A stretch of 64,000 nucleotides of DNA from Reticulitermes speratus (Eukaryota > Arthropoda > Insecta > Blattodea > Rhinotermitidae). Positions 34,183 to 45,390 of this stretch are shown here, piece after piece. Position 1 is the stretch's first letter; every line of letters starts with the position of its first letter. Both the position numbers and the translations under genes were made by a program. The notes below the pieces were generated by a model that did not search any database, was not told the origin of the DNA, and worked only from the letters and a program-made list of their open reading frames with translations. The DNA is taken from the NCBI GenBank assembly GCA_021186555.1, contig JAJKFL010000011.1, positions 3,602,501-3,666,500 of the forward strand, given 5' to 3'.

Positions 34183-34349
34183 AACGTCTATTGCCTCTGC
34201 CCGGAATGGCACCAATTTTCCTCCGTCTCCTAGCTCGTGTTACAGATACTGTATTTACAATTACAATAATTCCTTATAAGCATATTTTTTAAGCAATTTG
34301 TTGCTCCTCGTCAGATCTACCGACAGAAAATAAAAAGAAGCTGTTTTGA

Positions 34350-34470
34350 TGTTTTCACAACTGCGTTGATGAAGATTCAATTCTTCTGGGATGTTACGCT
34401 GTGTCGACTGGTATATAGTTACCGGCGTTTCGGAAGATCGTAGCGTATTCTTATTCAGTAGCTTCTCGTC
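34350..34470 (+). mobile_element. Half copy of the palindromic CGAAACGTCGG family
   Basis: CTTCTGGGATGTTACGCTGTG, then ATATAGTTACCGGCGTTTCG. The minus strand reads CTGAATAAG...CTTCCGAAACGCCGGTAAC, with AAG/CTT as a residual stem II. The upstream piece (TTTTCACAACTGCG) is shared with 6413-6520. Confidence 0.6.
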
Positions 34471-34694
34471 TTCAAGGAGAGGCAGAGAGTTTTCCATAAC
34501 ATACACAGAAGCTTCTTTTTTCTGTAAGTCCAGTCATTCTGTCAACAAAAATAACGTTTTGAAAAGCGAGAATTAAGTATGTGAGAAATCACGTGTAATT
34601 GTTATCACAAATATTTGCATCTAGATAATGTTTAATCTGTGGATCTTAAAATATAAAGATGATAAGACAGGTAACTTACGTATAAATGTAATAT

Positions 34695-35290
34695 TAAGGC
34701 GCGTTCGCGTAACCATTTTTGTCGTGGAAAAGCAATAAGTATTACATATTCTGAGTGTGTGTCTGTAGCTTTAGTTATCCCGCACACAAAGCGCATGCGC
34801 CGTATTATATTGTCATCTGTGGCCTGTCTGGCTCTACCATATTTTTTCTACATTATCTCATAAACGGCACGATTTTCGGGATGAAATTATTTAATACAGA
34901 ATTTGTGTTTTGATTTTCTCTACAACTTTTGTCTGAAACATTTCTCATGCTGAGAAGAATTCAGCGAGATATTATCATGACTGTACATAGGTCTTTAGGT
35001 AAAGTACCGTTATTCTTGTCAGATTTTAATGAAACTTGAATTATCTCGACAGATTTTCGAAAAATCCTCAAAATTGTAATTTCATGAAAATCCATCCCGT
35101 GGGAGCCCGAGTTTTTCCATTCGGACCGAAAGACTGAGGGACAAAATGACGAAGCTAATAATCTATTTCCGCAATTTTGCGAAAGCACCTAAAAGTTAAA
35201 CTGAAATTTATTTTAAGATTCAGCTCGTACCGCGCAGTAAACACACTCATTCTCGGTTATAAAAACTAGTGAGTTAATGCTGTAGGGGGT
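34695..35290 (-). repeat. Interspersed repeat related to 54680-55098 and to the satellite
   Basis: About 400 bp (35125 down to 34697) align in reverse orientation with 54719-55095. Landmarks shared with that copy include ATGATATCTCGCTGAATTC-like and AGCGCATGCGC sequence and GACAGGCC-CAGATGACAATA-like runs. Just beyond, 35219-35282 on minus reads TACAGCATTAACTCACTAG then GTGTGTTTACTGCGCGGTAC, matching the 3' half of the 114-bp satellite monomer. The element type is unknown. Confidence 0.7.
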
Positions 35291-35294
35291 ATTA

Positions 35295-38200
35295 TTTCTG
35301 GTATTTCTTAGATCGATAAAAACATAGAGAAGCATTATGTTGGCAGAAATTAATATTTTTTGTGTGTTAAACCTCGTGGTAGAAATAATATCTGCTAGGT
35401 TAATGAAGGTCCATCACAGGCCATGTATTACTAACACAAAAACGAGCCGCTTTTGATAAGATTTATGACTGTCATGTTGAGAATTGTGTAGAGTAGGCAG
35501 AGATAGTTCAGCTAAATTTTAACTGTCTCACTACTTTAAATCTGGACTTCCTCTGCAAAATCTGTTTGAACATCACCGTCCTGTGATTTGAAAAATTTAT
35601 CCCGCTGACGGTCAGAAAAGACCTCCCCATTGCGATTTATTTTAGCTCACTCTGTATAAAGAGCTAATAGACTGTTAAGTATGAAGACATTATCAGAAAA
35701 CCATTTGATACTTGGATTTATATTGGAGGTAGTTTTACTGCGAAACAGAAAAGATTCTTTATTAATTTTCACATTTTTCCACCAAATTATTTTGGCCCAT
35801 TAATCTATATAAGTCATTGGATACGTCACCTCGGGCACCTATCAATTCAAAGCTCCGTTGCATCCAAGACAGTAGTCTGTATAGGAATTTATATGTAATT
35901 GATTTTAAATAACGTTAATGCTTTATAAGACCCTATTTAAGTAGTATTGTGTGCAATAAGAGGGTGATTCTGAGTGGTCACGTAGGAAAGAGAAAGTCTC
36001 TGCAGATTTCAAAGCGTTACCTACGTGTGACTTACTGAGAAGAATTTAATGTATAAGAACAGTCACGTTCCGGTCAGCAGCCCGTCAGATATCCTTCACT
36101 GTGCTTCTGTAGCAGTGTCCATAAGAGTGATCACTATGAAGACACGGAAATGGTACGAACAAATGGATTTAAATGCGTGAGCGTACCGTGAGCGTAGCCA
36201 CAGGCGGAACACGGCTTAATGCTGCGAAAACACTAAGCGTATGAAGTCCAGTCTTGTTGAATCGAGTCGGTATCTATCACATGCTACAAAGGCAGCCCAT
36301 CGGCGCATCTCGGCTCTATTCACGCAGTATGAAAGAGGTATACAAGAATTCTACAAAAAACTATCTTGTCTGTGTAACAGTTTAGTGAGTTATACTCCAT
36401 CCCACTGGACTGGGTTCGATCTGGTTGCCGTGCCTGTAACCTCAGTCATGTTTGTCGGATTTATTGCAGGCTTCTGTGGTATCTAGCCTTCTCATGTTTT
36501 TTCTCTTTTCACTGCATCTACATATATATTTCTGTAAGGAAATGAGAACTATATTTAGCGAAGAAAATGTGATGTTTTTAATGGAAAGAGAAGCCAATGA
36601 TGTATTCCTAAATACAGGATGTTCTGAGATATTCGACCGTGTTTTAGATAAGTTTTCCATGGACCAAAACAAAGAGGAACTCTAGGGCGCTTAGTTTTCT
36701 TGGTATTGACCGCTTTAAATATCAGAATATGAGAAGGACAGCATCGTGTTTAACAGTATAAGGCGGACACGTAGAGCATCTGTTGTGAAAGGTTTGCATG
36801 TGTACTGTATGAATTTGAAAGTGGCAATAAAAATCCTTCAACGTAGGACCATTGGTACTGGTATCTGAAATATGAAAAGTTTTCAAGTGTATTTATGTCT
36901 AAGGTGGTAATATGAAGAAATCAAAAGTTTTCTATTTATTTAGATCCATATACCACGTATCTAAAATATGACAACCTGTTTCAGAAACATCCTGTGTAAC
37001 AGTTCTTGAAGAGTGATGTGAAGTCACAGTGACGCTAAATATACACGCTGTAAACTTTGAGATTTCTTGAAAGTTAGGTAGATATAACTTGCGATGCTGC
37101 TACCTAGGTTAGGTCGAGACTGCAATACCGACAGATTTACAGGTATCTGTTTACTGGTTCAGCTTCTGTAGGTAGATGGTAGTGAATTTGTTAATATCAC
37201 GTGAACTAGATTGAGTTGGGTCACGGCAAGGCGCCAGTAGCAAGGTTTGGTGAAGAAACTGATAAACCATGTGGTACTTCAACAAGGAAGCTTGCTACTT
37301 GCTGCAGTCCTGTTTCCTGTGAAGTTACCACATACGAATTCCAGGTACATTATATTATAACCAGACTGTACGTACAGCAGACTGGGAGGTCACGTTTTCT
37401 GTAATTCAACATGGCGGACAATGGACCACATTGCAGCAGCTTCTACACCCTGATTTCTATAGGTTAGCATATCCTATTGGAGCTGGGTATTCAATGAGCT
37501 AGGGGAGGCTGTCTCATTGTTGTGTTACTCAACAAAGTCGCACCACCCAGCGCTACCAATGCTTCGAAATATCTCTTCCCTCCTCACGTCTTTCTTTCCT
37601 GCCATCAATTTCACTGATGACGTCAGGGCGACGCTGTAAGTGGATTGGATATCCAGTGATGTTCTTCAGCATCGACGTGGTTACATTGCATGTATCATAG
37701 AGCCTCAGCAAGCCCTCTGAACTTCCGTAAATATATAGCTGTAACACAAGAGGAAGTTGATGGCCTTGCGGTGGAAATTGTTAACAAAATTCTTGCTAGT
37801 TGGATGTCAAATTTTGTTGACAGTCTTCTGATGAGAATTACTGAGAGTCAGATAAAGGGGTAAATTTAGCAGGCTGCAAGTAAGAAAGGAAATAAGGATA
37901 AATTTAAGGAACGTGAAAAAAAGGCAAATTGTTTACTGCATTTATCTGTAAACAAGATATTGAAAATCTGGAAGTAAATATGGAAATTCGGAAACGACGG
38001 ACTGTAAAATTAATTTTACACAGCACATAGGAAGGAATTAACCCTCAGTGTGCCTAAATTAACATAATAAATGCTATCACTGAATGAATCATATCTTGAA
38101 AACTAGATAAAATTAAAAAAAAATATTTTGTGGAATAATAAAAATTCGGGTGTAAATAAAATATTAAAAGTGCTTGATTGCTAATGTGTTTATTTTTTCA

Positions 38201-38325
38201 TAAAGTTTGCAACATTTCGTCAAGGGTTGTCCCCTAAATAAATATTGGCATTGCTATTTCATGACTGTAGATGATGAATTATTGCAGTCTATAATATGGA
38301 ATTTGGCGACGAATTGTATAGCAAT
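35295..38325. other. Longest unassigned stretch in the window (~3 kb)
   Basis: I see no transposon landmark or tandem repeat. Open frames at 36241-36486 and 36452-36685 overlap. The second ends in an acidic, amphipathic-looking segment but has no known motif or convincing splice context. If a host exon exists in this window, this is the least repeat-covered place to look. Confidence 0.35.
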
Positions 38326-38330
38326 TTTGT

Positions 38331-39036
38331 GTGAGCATTCGTACCGATTTTGTGTGAGCATTTGTACCGATTTTGTGTGAGCATTCGTACCGATTTTGTG
38401 TGAGCATTCGTACCGATTTTGTGTGAGCATTTGTACCGATTTTGTGTGATCATTCTTACCGATTTTGTGTGAGCATTCGTACCGATTTTGTGAGCATTCG
38501 TACCGATTTTGTGTGAGCATTCGTACCGATTTTGTGTGAGCATTCGTACCGATTTTGTGTGAGCATTCGTACCGATTTTATGTGAGCATTTGTACCGATT
38601 TTGTGTGAGCATTTGTACCGATTTTATGTGAACATTCGTACCGATTTTGTTTGAGCATTTGTACCGATTTTATGTGAGCATTCGTACCGATTTCGTGTGA
38701 GCATTTGTACCGATTTTATGTGAACATTCGTACCAATTTTGTTTGAGCATTTGTACCGATTTTATGTGAGCATTTGTACCGATTTTATGTGAACATTCGT
38801 ACCGATTTTGTTTGAGCATTTGTACCGATTTTATGTGAGCATTTGTACCGATTTTGTGTGAGCATTTGTACCGATTTTATGTGAACATTCGTACCGATTT
38901 TGTTTGAGCATTTGTACCGATTTTATGTGAGCATTTGTACCGATTTTGTGTGAGCAGTTGTACCGATTTTATGTGAACATTCGTACCGATTTTGTTAGAG
39001 CATTTGTACCGATTTTATGTGAGCATTCTTACCGAT
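38331..39036. repeat. 23-bp minisatellite, ~30 copies
   Basis: Units GAGCATTTGTACCGATTTT plus GTGT, ATGT or GTTT. The first half is mostly GAGCATTCG...GTGT. From about 38620 a two- to four-unit pattern (ATGTGAACATTCG, GTTTGAGCATTTG, ATGTGAGC) recurs, indicating later duplication of unit blocks. It ends exactly where a degraded palindromic element starts. Confidence 0.96.
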
Positions 39037-39038
39037 TA

Positions 39039-39265
39039 CGGGAGTTCTGCGGTTTTTGCAGCAGTGTAGTTGAGGGCTCCGCTCTTCTGGGACGTGATGC
39101 GTCACTGGGTAATGTAATCCCGACAGTTCGAGGCAACGTAGTTCCCTGACCTACAATGATCGAAATTTTCAATACCTTTGGGCCCTTATAAATAAGGGCA
39201 GTGCTTTGCCTCAGAAAGTCGGAATTCAATTACCCAATTGCGCAGCATCCTATCCCCAAATAAGG
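39039..39265. mobile_element. Degraded palindromic CGAAACGTCGG-family copy
   Basis: CTCTTCTGGGACGTGATGCG, GTAATGTAATCCCGACAGTT and, inverted, AAGTCGGAATTCAATTACCC, TTGCGCAGCATCC. Both arms are recognisable but heavily mutated, and the GAAAC core is gone. Confidence 0.5.
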
Positions 39266-39269
39266 ACAT

Positions 39270-40090
39270 TCTTAATTAAAACAGTTAGTTTGAAAACGGA
39301 ATGTGTCTACATGCTATCAGCTAGACCACTGGTTATTCCAGCTGGCAGATAAATTATGTTTTTTGTACTGAAATATAAGTTATGAAAAATAGCAATGACA
39401 GGATTACGTCTTGAAGCTGTGAAATATTCTAAAACAGGAGTAAACAAATTTCCAAAAACTTCAGGAGCCACCTCAAAATTTTAGACGCCAGAATGGTGAT
39501 ATGAAAAAAGTTCCATACTGAGGAACCGCAAATGCTAAGTGTCACGGTAGAAAGTTCATTCGTCCGGGCCACCAGACAACCGTAATTTGTGCACCCCTGT
39601 TACAAAAGACGCTTAAATGAAAGAGAAGAACAATGCCTTCTAATTACAGCCATTAAATTTTATTTGTTTTTGCTTCTTGGTTTGTAATTTTTTAGATTAA
39701 AAAATGACATTCTGCTACATATATTGCTTAAATCCTTTCAAATTCATTAAACATTTTTCGTAATTGCAGCTTGGTGTTAACCGGCAGGATTGTCACTGCA
39801 CTGTCACAATTTAGGCCTATTTATGAACATGATTAACGTTACATAAGAGTTTTCATGCCTATTTGAAATTGTAGTCATTCTTCTGGCTTCCCTTCATTCC
39901 AGAAGCATCGTTATAATCAATAGCTATTCCCAGGTTATGTGTTATTTTATTCTTGTAAGAGCGGTGGGATTTGAGGCATTCAGTGGTCTGCCATGTAACG
40001 CAGAGTAAAAGGGCGAGTAGTTAAAAAATTTTCGAAAAAAATTATTAATTTTATCTTTAAGAGTTCAAGGCCCATAATTATTCATTGTGG
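39270..40090. other. Unassigned non-coding stretch
   Basis: Nothing recognised. Confidence 0.45.
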
Positions 40091-40094
40091 ACAT

Positions 40095-40206
40095 AGAGAC
40101 TTTGAAGATAAAGGCGATGTGTTTCCTCGAAACGTCGAGAGCCACTTACCTTACAACGCAAAGTCGCATGCTCGGTTACACCGCTGTGGAAGCCTCAATC
40201 TTGCAA
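40095..40206 (+). mobile_element. Fragment of the palindromic CGAAACGTCGG family with 3' end
   Basis: TTTGAAGATAAAGG...CCTCGAAACGTCGAGAGC retains the hammerhead-like order with AGG/CCT as stem II. The 3' end reads GGTTACACCGCTGTGGAAGCC then TCAATCTTGCA, matching the 3' ends at 45320-45350 and 60066-60098. It lacks the left arm. Confidence 0.6.
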
Positions 40207-40649
40207 TAAGAACCTTAGAGTAGAATATAGCTAAAAAGACTTAATATATAAGACCGATTTAGCCAGCAGATGTGGCACAAGTTGTAGTAGTTTCACGCAT
40301 GAGTAAGTCGCTACAAATTGATAATTGTTCAGAAAGCTCTTGTAAACACTTCAGCAACTTCGCCAGGTGTCGTAGAATTCTCATTACCTAAAGCGTTTGC
40401 ACCATAAAACACGTGACCAAAAGCGGTGTTGCTGATCCGCCAAACTTAAGCTTCTGCCTCAGAACACGAAACATTTGGTGCAGAAATTTGTACTCCGATG
40501 GAATACACTAATTCTGCAAATGTTGTCCTTTCCAAGGCCAAATATCTCACACGCTTTGATGTTCGTGTAAGGCGAGTCAGCATAAGGATACGCTTGATGG
40601 GTACAAAAATATATTTCGTTTGTCTCTGTTTATTCGTAGTTTATTTTCG

Positions 40650-40803
40650 CCTGAAAATTGGATTTACATTTAAGGAAAAAATTAATAAAATGTTACATTT
40701 GGACTTAGCCTTTTATGGTGCTGAAACCTGGACACTTCGAGAAATAGATTACAAATTTCTTCAAAGATTTGAAATGTGGTGCTGGAGAAGGATGGAGACC
40801 TAA
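40650..40803 (+). pseudogene. LINE family 3 reverse transcriptase C-terminal fragment
   Basis: The plus strand reads AFYGAETWTLREID and FEMWCWRRMET. This matches the LYGAETWTLR...FEMWCWRRMEKI segment near the C-terminus of a common insect non-LTR retrotransposon. The frame stops at 40803 and no further conserved segment is seen, so about 40 codons remain. Confidence 0.75.
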
Positions 40804-40809
40804 TCCCTC

Positions 40810-41540
40810 GGAAGTTCAAAACATTGGAGACCTTTAATGCTACATCCTGAAAATAATACATTTTCATTTCCCCCAATTGAATCTCCATGACAACATTTTT
40901 GTGTGGTGACGTCACAGAGACGCAAGTTGCCTTCCATCAGTTACAGCGCGCGGTATCGGGGACCCCCCGGGGTTCTCAGTACATAGAGAAGTAAACGAGG
41001 CGTTATCAAGAGGGGAGCAACACTCTGAGGGTGGAGGTTTCTATTCAATTCATAATATGTCTGTAGGGGAGGACTTGCCAATACTGAATAAAGAGTGGGT
41101 TTGTGAGTGTATTCTAACTGGGTGGCTGCTAGAGGGTTGCGCGCTTGAATGCGTCATTACCGCACCCCTCTGCCACCCTCGTTATACTATCATAACGTTA
41201 TAACACCTTTTTGACATGGGCCATCCATCCCCTCTACCGACAGACACCCTTCTCACACTCTACGTGTGTATAGGTTGGCGCACATATGATGTTCCTCTTG
41301 ACTGCAGCAACAGAATTCGTGTTTCTGTCTCGAGGGCGTTTGTATTGGAAAAACGTTACTACTAGCACTATCCAAATTATCGTTATAAGTGTCACTATTA
41401 ACACTAAGAGCTTCACTGTCGTCACTGCCACCGATAGCACAATCGCCGATTCTCTCAATGTGAGTTTATTTTCGGTCAAAACAAAGAGTCCAACACAAGT
41501 AGGACAATTAAAAGTATTTTATTTATGCTTTAAAGCACTT
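40810..41540. other. Unassigned non-coding stretch
   Basis: TTTATTTTCGGTCAAAA at about 41465-41481 has an inverted partner TTTTGACTGAAAATAAA at 41801-41817, framing the hammerhead-like motif and minisatellite. This may be a foldback element about 350 bp long. Otherwise nothing recognised. Confidence 0.4.
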
Positions 41541-41543
41541 TGA

Positions 41544-41588
41544 CCCCCCTGAGGATGGCCGGTAACAGGCCGAAACATGTGTAGGGGT
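41544..41588 (+). ncRNA. Hammerhead-ribozyme-like motif, best-preserved copy
   Basis: CCCCC-CTGAGGA-T-GGCC-GGTAACA-GGCC-GAAACATGTGTA-GGGG. All three helices can be drawn. Stem I is CCCC/GGGG. Stem II is four perfect G-C pairs with a 7-nt loop. Stem III is A-U and C-G around ATGT. GTA at 41581-41583 is the predicted cleavage triplet. Both catalytic segments CTGANGA and GAAA are intact. The extra T before stem II departs from the textbook core. This layout is the minimalist form described for Penelope-like retroelements, expected to work poorly or as dimers. Confidence 0.68.
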
Positions 41589-41642
41589 ATATGACTTTAT
41601 TGTAAAAATATGGTGCATATGTTGGTAAAATAAAATTCGTTT

Positions 41643-41775
41643 AATTGGTAACATGATGCACGGTGAATACATGGTAACATGATGCACGGTGAATACATGG
41701 TAACATGATGCACGGTGAATACATGGTAACATGATGCACGGTGAATACATGGTAACATGATGCACGGTGAATACA
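41643..41775. repeat. 26-bp minisatellite, 5 copies
   Basis: GGTAACATGATGCACGGTGA plus ATACAT repeated five times with almost no variation. It begins about 55 bp after the hammerhead-like motif at 41544. Confidence 0.95.
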
Positions 41776-41779
41776 ACGT

Positions 41780-42280
41780 GAAACAAGTAGGACAATTTGC
41801 TTTTGACTGAAAATAAACGCGCTTTAAACATAACGGTATAACATGCATCAAGATTCTCTGAACTTTTGTGACAATGTTTCATTAAACTGTTAGTAACACA
41901 CAACTAGAATGCTACTGTCAAACAGTTAACCAAAATAATACCTTTGAGCACAGACTTTGTGTGGTTGGAACGGTTAATAAACGCGTGTACAATGTTTGGT
42001 TTTTAAGAAAGAAATTCTTTATCAGTGCCAGTAAGGTGGTTGATCTATAAACAGATGCCGAGAGACCAAGTGCACCTTTAAGTCTCGTCAGAAGAAAGTC
42101 GGACAAAATAAAACCTAAGGGTAGCTCAGGAATACACAATAAAACTGTAAAATGTTAATGAATTTAATGTAATTTTGCTCATGAACTGAAATATACAGAA
42201 ATGAAAACGAGACGTAATCTGGTAGGTAATAAGGTCAGGTTTCGAAATCGCATTACTCGAGTTTCCAGACCTTAACAACA
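41780..42280. other. Unassigned non-coding stretch
   Basis: Nothing recognised apart from the inverted partner sequence at 41801-41817 noted above. Confidence 0.4.
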
Positions 42281-42284
42281 GCGG

Positions 42285-43215
42285 CGCTAATGCCGCAGGT
42301 ACCTAAAATGGCGTCTCAATTTCAGAAACCTAAAAGTTTGCTCTGGTGTCTCGATATGAAATCTGTAGTCACAGTGGAAAAGATATTTTGTATGGATTCT
42401 CTTAGGACACCGCTTATGAAAATGTCCATCTGTAAGCAGTATAAGTTGCTGACTGAGTCTGGTCGCATTTGTAAGATGAAAACAACCAGTCACTGGAGTT
42501 AAGCTGAATGACAGTGAGGTGGTTTTTTTTTCGCAGTCAAGAGAACCAAAGAGTAATAGTAGGAGGCAAAGAATTTCGCTACATATTTGGTTAGTTTTCC
42601 TTCTAAACATAAAGACAACCATTTTCTTACAGTCAAAGTATATGAAATGGCTAAACGACTTTCCATCTATCCGGGCATTTTAACCGAAACAACTTTAGAA
42701 TTTTCGGTGATGGAAGATATAAGGAACAGTCCGAAATTCAGTGTCTATTGTGAGCTACAGGAACGGGAAATTTTGCGACCTTTTTTTCCCCTCCGAAAGT
42801 CCTGTGACTGATATATCGTACATAGATATGTTCAAAAAATTTCTCTTAGGAGAGGGTCCTAACGACAGGCTATTTCAGAAAGACTGAACACCTCAGGATT
42901 TTCGCATTGAAATTTGGGCGGGTCTTCTTTATTGGAAAGTTTCCATGGAAGTAGATTGAGAGAGGCGACCATATCACTCGTCCACCTCGTTCCCCTGACC
43001 TCACACCACTTGATTTTTTTTCTCGGAGTTTATAGAGGACACTGTTTAAGCTCCACCGCTGCCGAGCTAATGCGAACTGTTGCCTTTACAATTACACCCG
43101 CCATGTTTACAAATGTGTGGACTAAACTTCAATACAGACCTGATGTGTGTCTGGCTATTCACAGTGCTCTCATTGACTCTCTGTATACCCTTAAGGGCAG
43201 GCCCCCCCAAAAAAC
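42285..43215 (+). pseudogene. Tc1/mariner-superfamily transposase fossil
   Basis: The N-terminal part (42308-42500) reads FQKPKSLLWCLDMKSVVTVE, then QYKLLTESGRICKMK, resembling the helix-turn-helix start (KSVVTVQR...WYKQFEETG.ICK) of insect transposases of this type. After a gap the catalytic part follows: VTDISYIDMFKKFLLGEGPN then DRLFQKD (42800-42880; the D fits the second catalytic residue of LFQQDGAPPH). RPPRSPDLTPLDFF (about 42978-43021) carries the third acidic residue, then FTNVWTKLQYRPDVCLAIHS (about 43108-43167). Stops and at least two frameshifts separate these blocks, so it is inactive. No terminal repeats were found. Confidence 0.82.
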
Positions 43216-43325
43216 TGACATTTTATCCTATCAAAATACATGTAATTCATATCCTGTTCTTCTTAATATTGAGAAACATTAAATCAAATTCCTCTTAAAT
43301 TTTATATGCTTAATTTGAAGATGTG

Positions 43326-43668
43326 ACCGAGGTCGATGGATTTTTAAGGGTGATAAAAATCCGGAGCACCACTTCCTTCGGAGGGGAAGTAAAGCCATCG
43401 GTCCCATGTCGTAGATTTACGGCATGTAAAAGAACCTTACGGGCATGAATAAAAATGTTGCGTAAGCCAAATTGCCTCCATTTCTCACCCAAGTCTCCTG
43501 ACTGCCTGCCAGATGGCTCTGGCGGGCACATCAGGATCGATAGAATAGTAGCGCGGCCAGTTGACCGGTCACCAACTGCCACGAATGCGCACGACTTAGT
43601 AACCTCTAAAGAGGAGGCCCGAGCCCATATAGGGCTGTTGAGCCATGGTTATTATTATTATTATTATT
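43326..43668 (+). mobile_element. SINE family C, 5'-truncated, 13-bp TSD
   Basis: Starts inside the head (ACCGAGGTCGATGGATTTTT) and runs through CACCACTTCCTTCGGAGGGG, GGCATGTAAAAGAACCTTAC, CAGATGGCTCTGGCGGGCAC and the tail CCCATATAGGGCTGTTGAGC followed by (TTA)n. ATTTGAAGATGTG flanks it exactly at 43313-43325 and 43669-43681. Compared with 46198 it carries extra AAGGGTGATAAAAATCCGG sequence near the start. Confidence 0.92.
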
Positions 43669-43689
43669 ATTTGAAGATGTGGCAAATTT

Positions 43690-44110
43690 GAAGTATTTGG
43701 TAACGACATTAGCAAATCAAATTGTGTGTACGATAAAATTAAAGGCAGATAAGTTCAGGGAATTCCGCATACCGTTCGGCCCAGAATCTTTTTTTTCTTC
43801 TGGTTTGCTGTCCAAAAGCATAGGGGTCAAAGTGCTTTGACGGCTGGCATCCAGTTTTGCCAACTAATGATAAAAGTGGAAATACTCGTCTTTACGAATA
43901 TTTAAGTTTTATTGTCGCAAGTACTTTGCAGCATTTGATTTTATTTAATAACATTAGCATTTGAATTGTAATTGTAACGTTAAATTTAACCAGCTTATTT
44001 TAACAATAGTATACAAGAGAAATACACTACGTAAATTTGACACGCACGCCCGATGGCGCTATGCCAGTACCGAAATGCGTAGCGGAATGTGGTGATGAAC
44101 ATGTTGCATA
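43690..44110. other. Unassigned non-coding stretch
   Basis: Nothing recognised. Confidence 0.45.
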
Positions 44111-44120
44111 GAATGAAATA

Positions 44121-44199
44121 CAGGGTATACACAAAAGAATGGTGCAGTTTTCAATAGACATTTCTATTGAAACCGCACCATTCTGTTATGTATACCCTG
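44121..44199. mobile_element. 79-bp hairpin MITE with TA duplication
   Basis: CAGGGTATAC...AGAATGGTGC...CAATAGA is followed almost at once by its reverse complement TATTG...GCACCATTCT...GTATACCCTG. The element is nearly all arm, with about a 5-nt loop. TA flanks it at 44119-44120 and 44200-44201. CAGGGTATAC-type ends and TA duplication suggest a mariner-mobilised mini-element. Confidence 0.75.
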
Positions 44200-44324
44200 T
44201 ATACAGTAAAGATTGGTAGTCTGTTAGATACAATTTTATTGTAACATATTCTTATGTATATAGATATCCAGACTACATGTTTCAGCTTAGTAGTCGTTTG
44301 TCACAAGAAAACACAACTTTATTG

Positions 44325-44580
44325 CAATATACAAAATCTGTACCAGTAAAAACACAACTGTATTTAGAAAACAGAAATTATGTGTCTAAAAGAGTGACAC
44401 GTTTCAAGCTAAAACACACATTGAGAAAGATATTTTCTTCCTTAATGTGTGTTTTCTAGAATTGTTGTGAGCTTGAGAACGACCTATCCTAGGCCGAAAC
44501 ACGTCGCTCTTTTAGACATATAATCTCTGTTGTCGAACAGTAGTTGTGTTTTGACTGATACAAATTTTGTATTCAGTCAT
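44325..44580. mobile_element. Foldback element with decayed hammerhead-like core
   Basis: The left arm (about 44329-44407: ATACAAAATCTGTACCAGT, AACACAACTGTATTTAG, TGTCTAAAAGAGTGACACG) and right arm (about 44497-44577) are inverted copies. A smaller hairpin lies between them (AAAACACACATT near 44420 and AATGTGTGTTTT near 44445). Next to the right arm, TTGAGAACGACC-TATCCTA-GGCC-GAAACACGTCGC resembles a decayed hammerhead-like core with stem II ACC/GGC. Confidence 0.6.
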
Positions 44581-44584
44581 TCTG

Positions 44585-45095
44585 TAGTCTGTCTTACGAC
44601 AGGTCCATAGCCTCTTCCAAAGCGAGTTCTCCACAGAGTGCGATCTAGTGCTTCCTCTTTCAATTTCCAGTATCTTCTCTTTTCCTTAAGGTCATCTAGT
44701 AGCTGCAATTTTGTATATTGTAATATTATTACACAACAGGGTGTCACATATAAACATGGCTGTTATGTTGGCATTTCGTATGTTAAAAGACCGGCATATC
44801 GGTGTTTTTACAAAAAATTTTACTAATGTATCTCCACAATATTCTCCATGAAAGGACCTTGTAGAGTGTTCATGTTCGACATCCCTTTGTGCTGTTGATA
44901 TTACCAGGTAGTTATCAATTACCTTCAGCCCAACTAGGTGCACTGATGGTAATTGGGACCTTGTACAAATTCAGTAAAATGTGACTGTTTATAAACATAG
45001 ATTTCATGTTGCGTCCTATACTGGGTGCATAAACACATTTGAGCTCTCTTAGGAAATAGAACTTTCCGATAAAATATACCACATTGAGTGTAGGA
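44585..45095. other. Unassigned non-coding stretch
   Basis: Nothing recognised. Confidence 0.45.
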
Positions 45096-45108
45096 TGCAT
45101 TGTAGATG

Positions 45109-45353
45109 AAGTATTCGCTCTTCTGGGTTGTTACACAGCCTATGTTTGTAGTTGTTAACCGACGTTTCGGGACAGCCTATCGGTCCCATATTCAAGGGTC
45201 AGACAGATTATTTTTGGACTGCTTGACCCTTGAAAATGGGACTGATTGGCTGTCCCGAAACGTCGGTAAACGACTACAAACACACGCTGCGTAACAACAC
45301 AGAAGAGCGAAGATCTCTTTTACACCGCGGCGGAAGCCTGAAATCTTGCATGA
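45109..45353. mobile_element. Palindromic CGAAACGTCGG element, 10-bp TSD
   Basis: The left arm (45115-45205: CTCTTCTGGGTTGTTACAC, TTAACCGACGTTTCGGGACA, TTCAAGGGTCAGAC) faces the right arm (45226-45312: TGCTTGACCCTTGAAAATGG, CTGTCCCGAAACGTCGGTAA, AACAACACAGAAGAGCGAAG). Each arm encodes TTGAA(A/T)A-T-GGGAC...GTCCC-GAAACGTCGG. The 3' end TACACCGCGGCGGAAGCCTG runs to about 45350. ATTGTAGATG flanks it at 45099-45108 and 45354-45363. Open frames reading YRRFGT-like peptides here are phantoms of the arms. Confidence 0.8.
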
Positions 45354-45390
45354 ATTGTAGATGTGGAATGTCTCCATGTTATTGCATGTG

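Noticed and set aside
36241..36685. Overlapping frames that could be a host exon
   Set aside because: No known motif, no convincing splice signals, and the two frames overlap out of phase. Kept only as a place to check.
38254..39037. A CRISPR-like look: regularly spaced short repeats
   Set aside because: Units are contiguous with no unique spacers, the setting is eukaryotic and no cas-like gene is present. It is a 23-bp minisatellite. The same applies to the other arrays.
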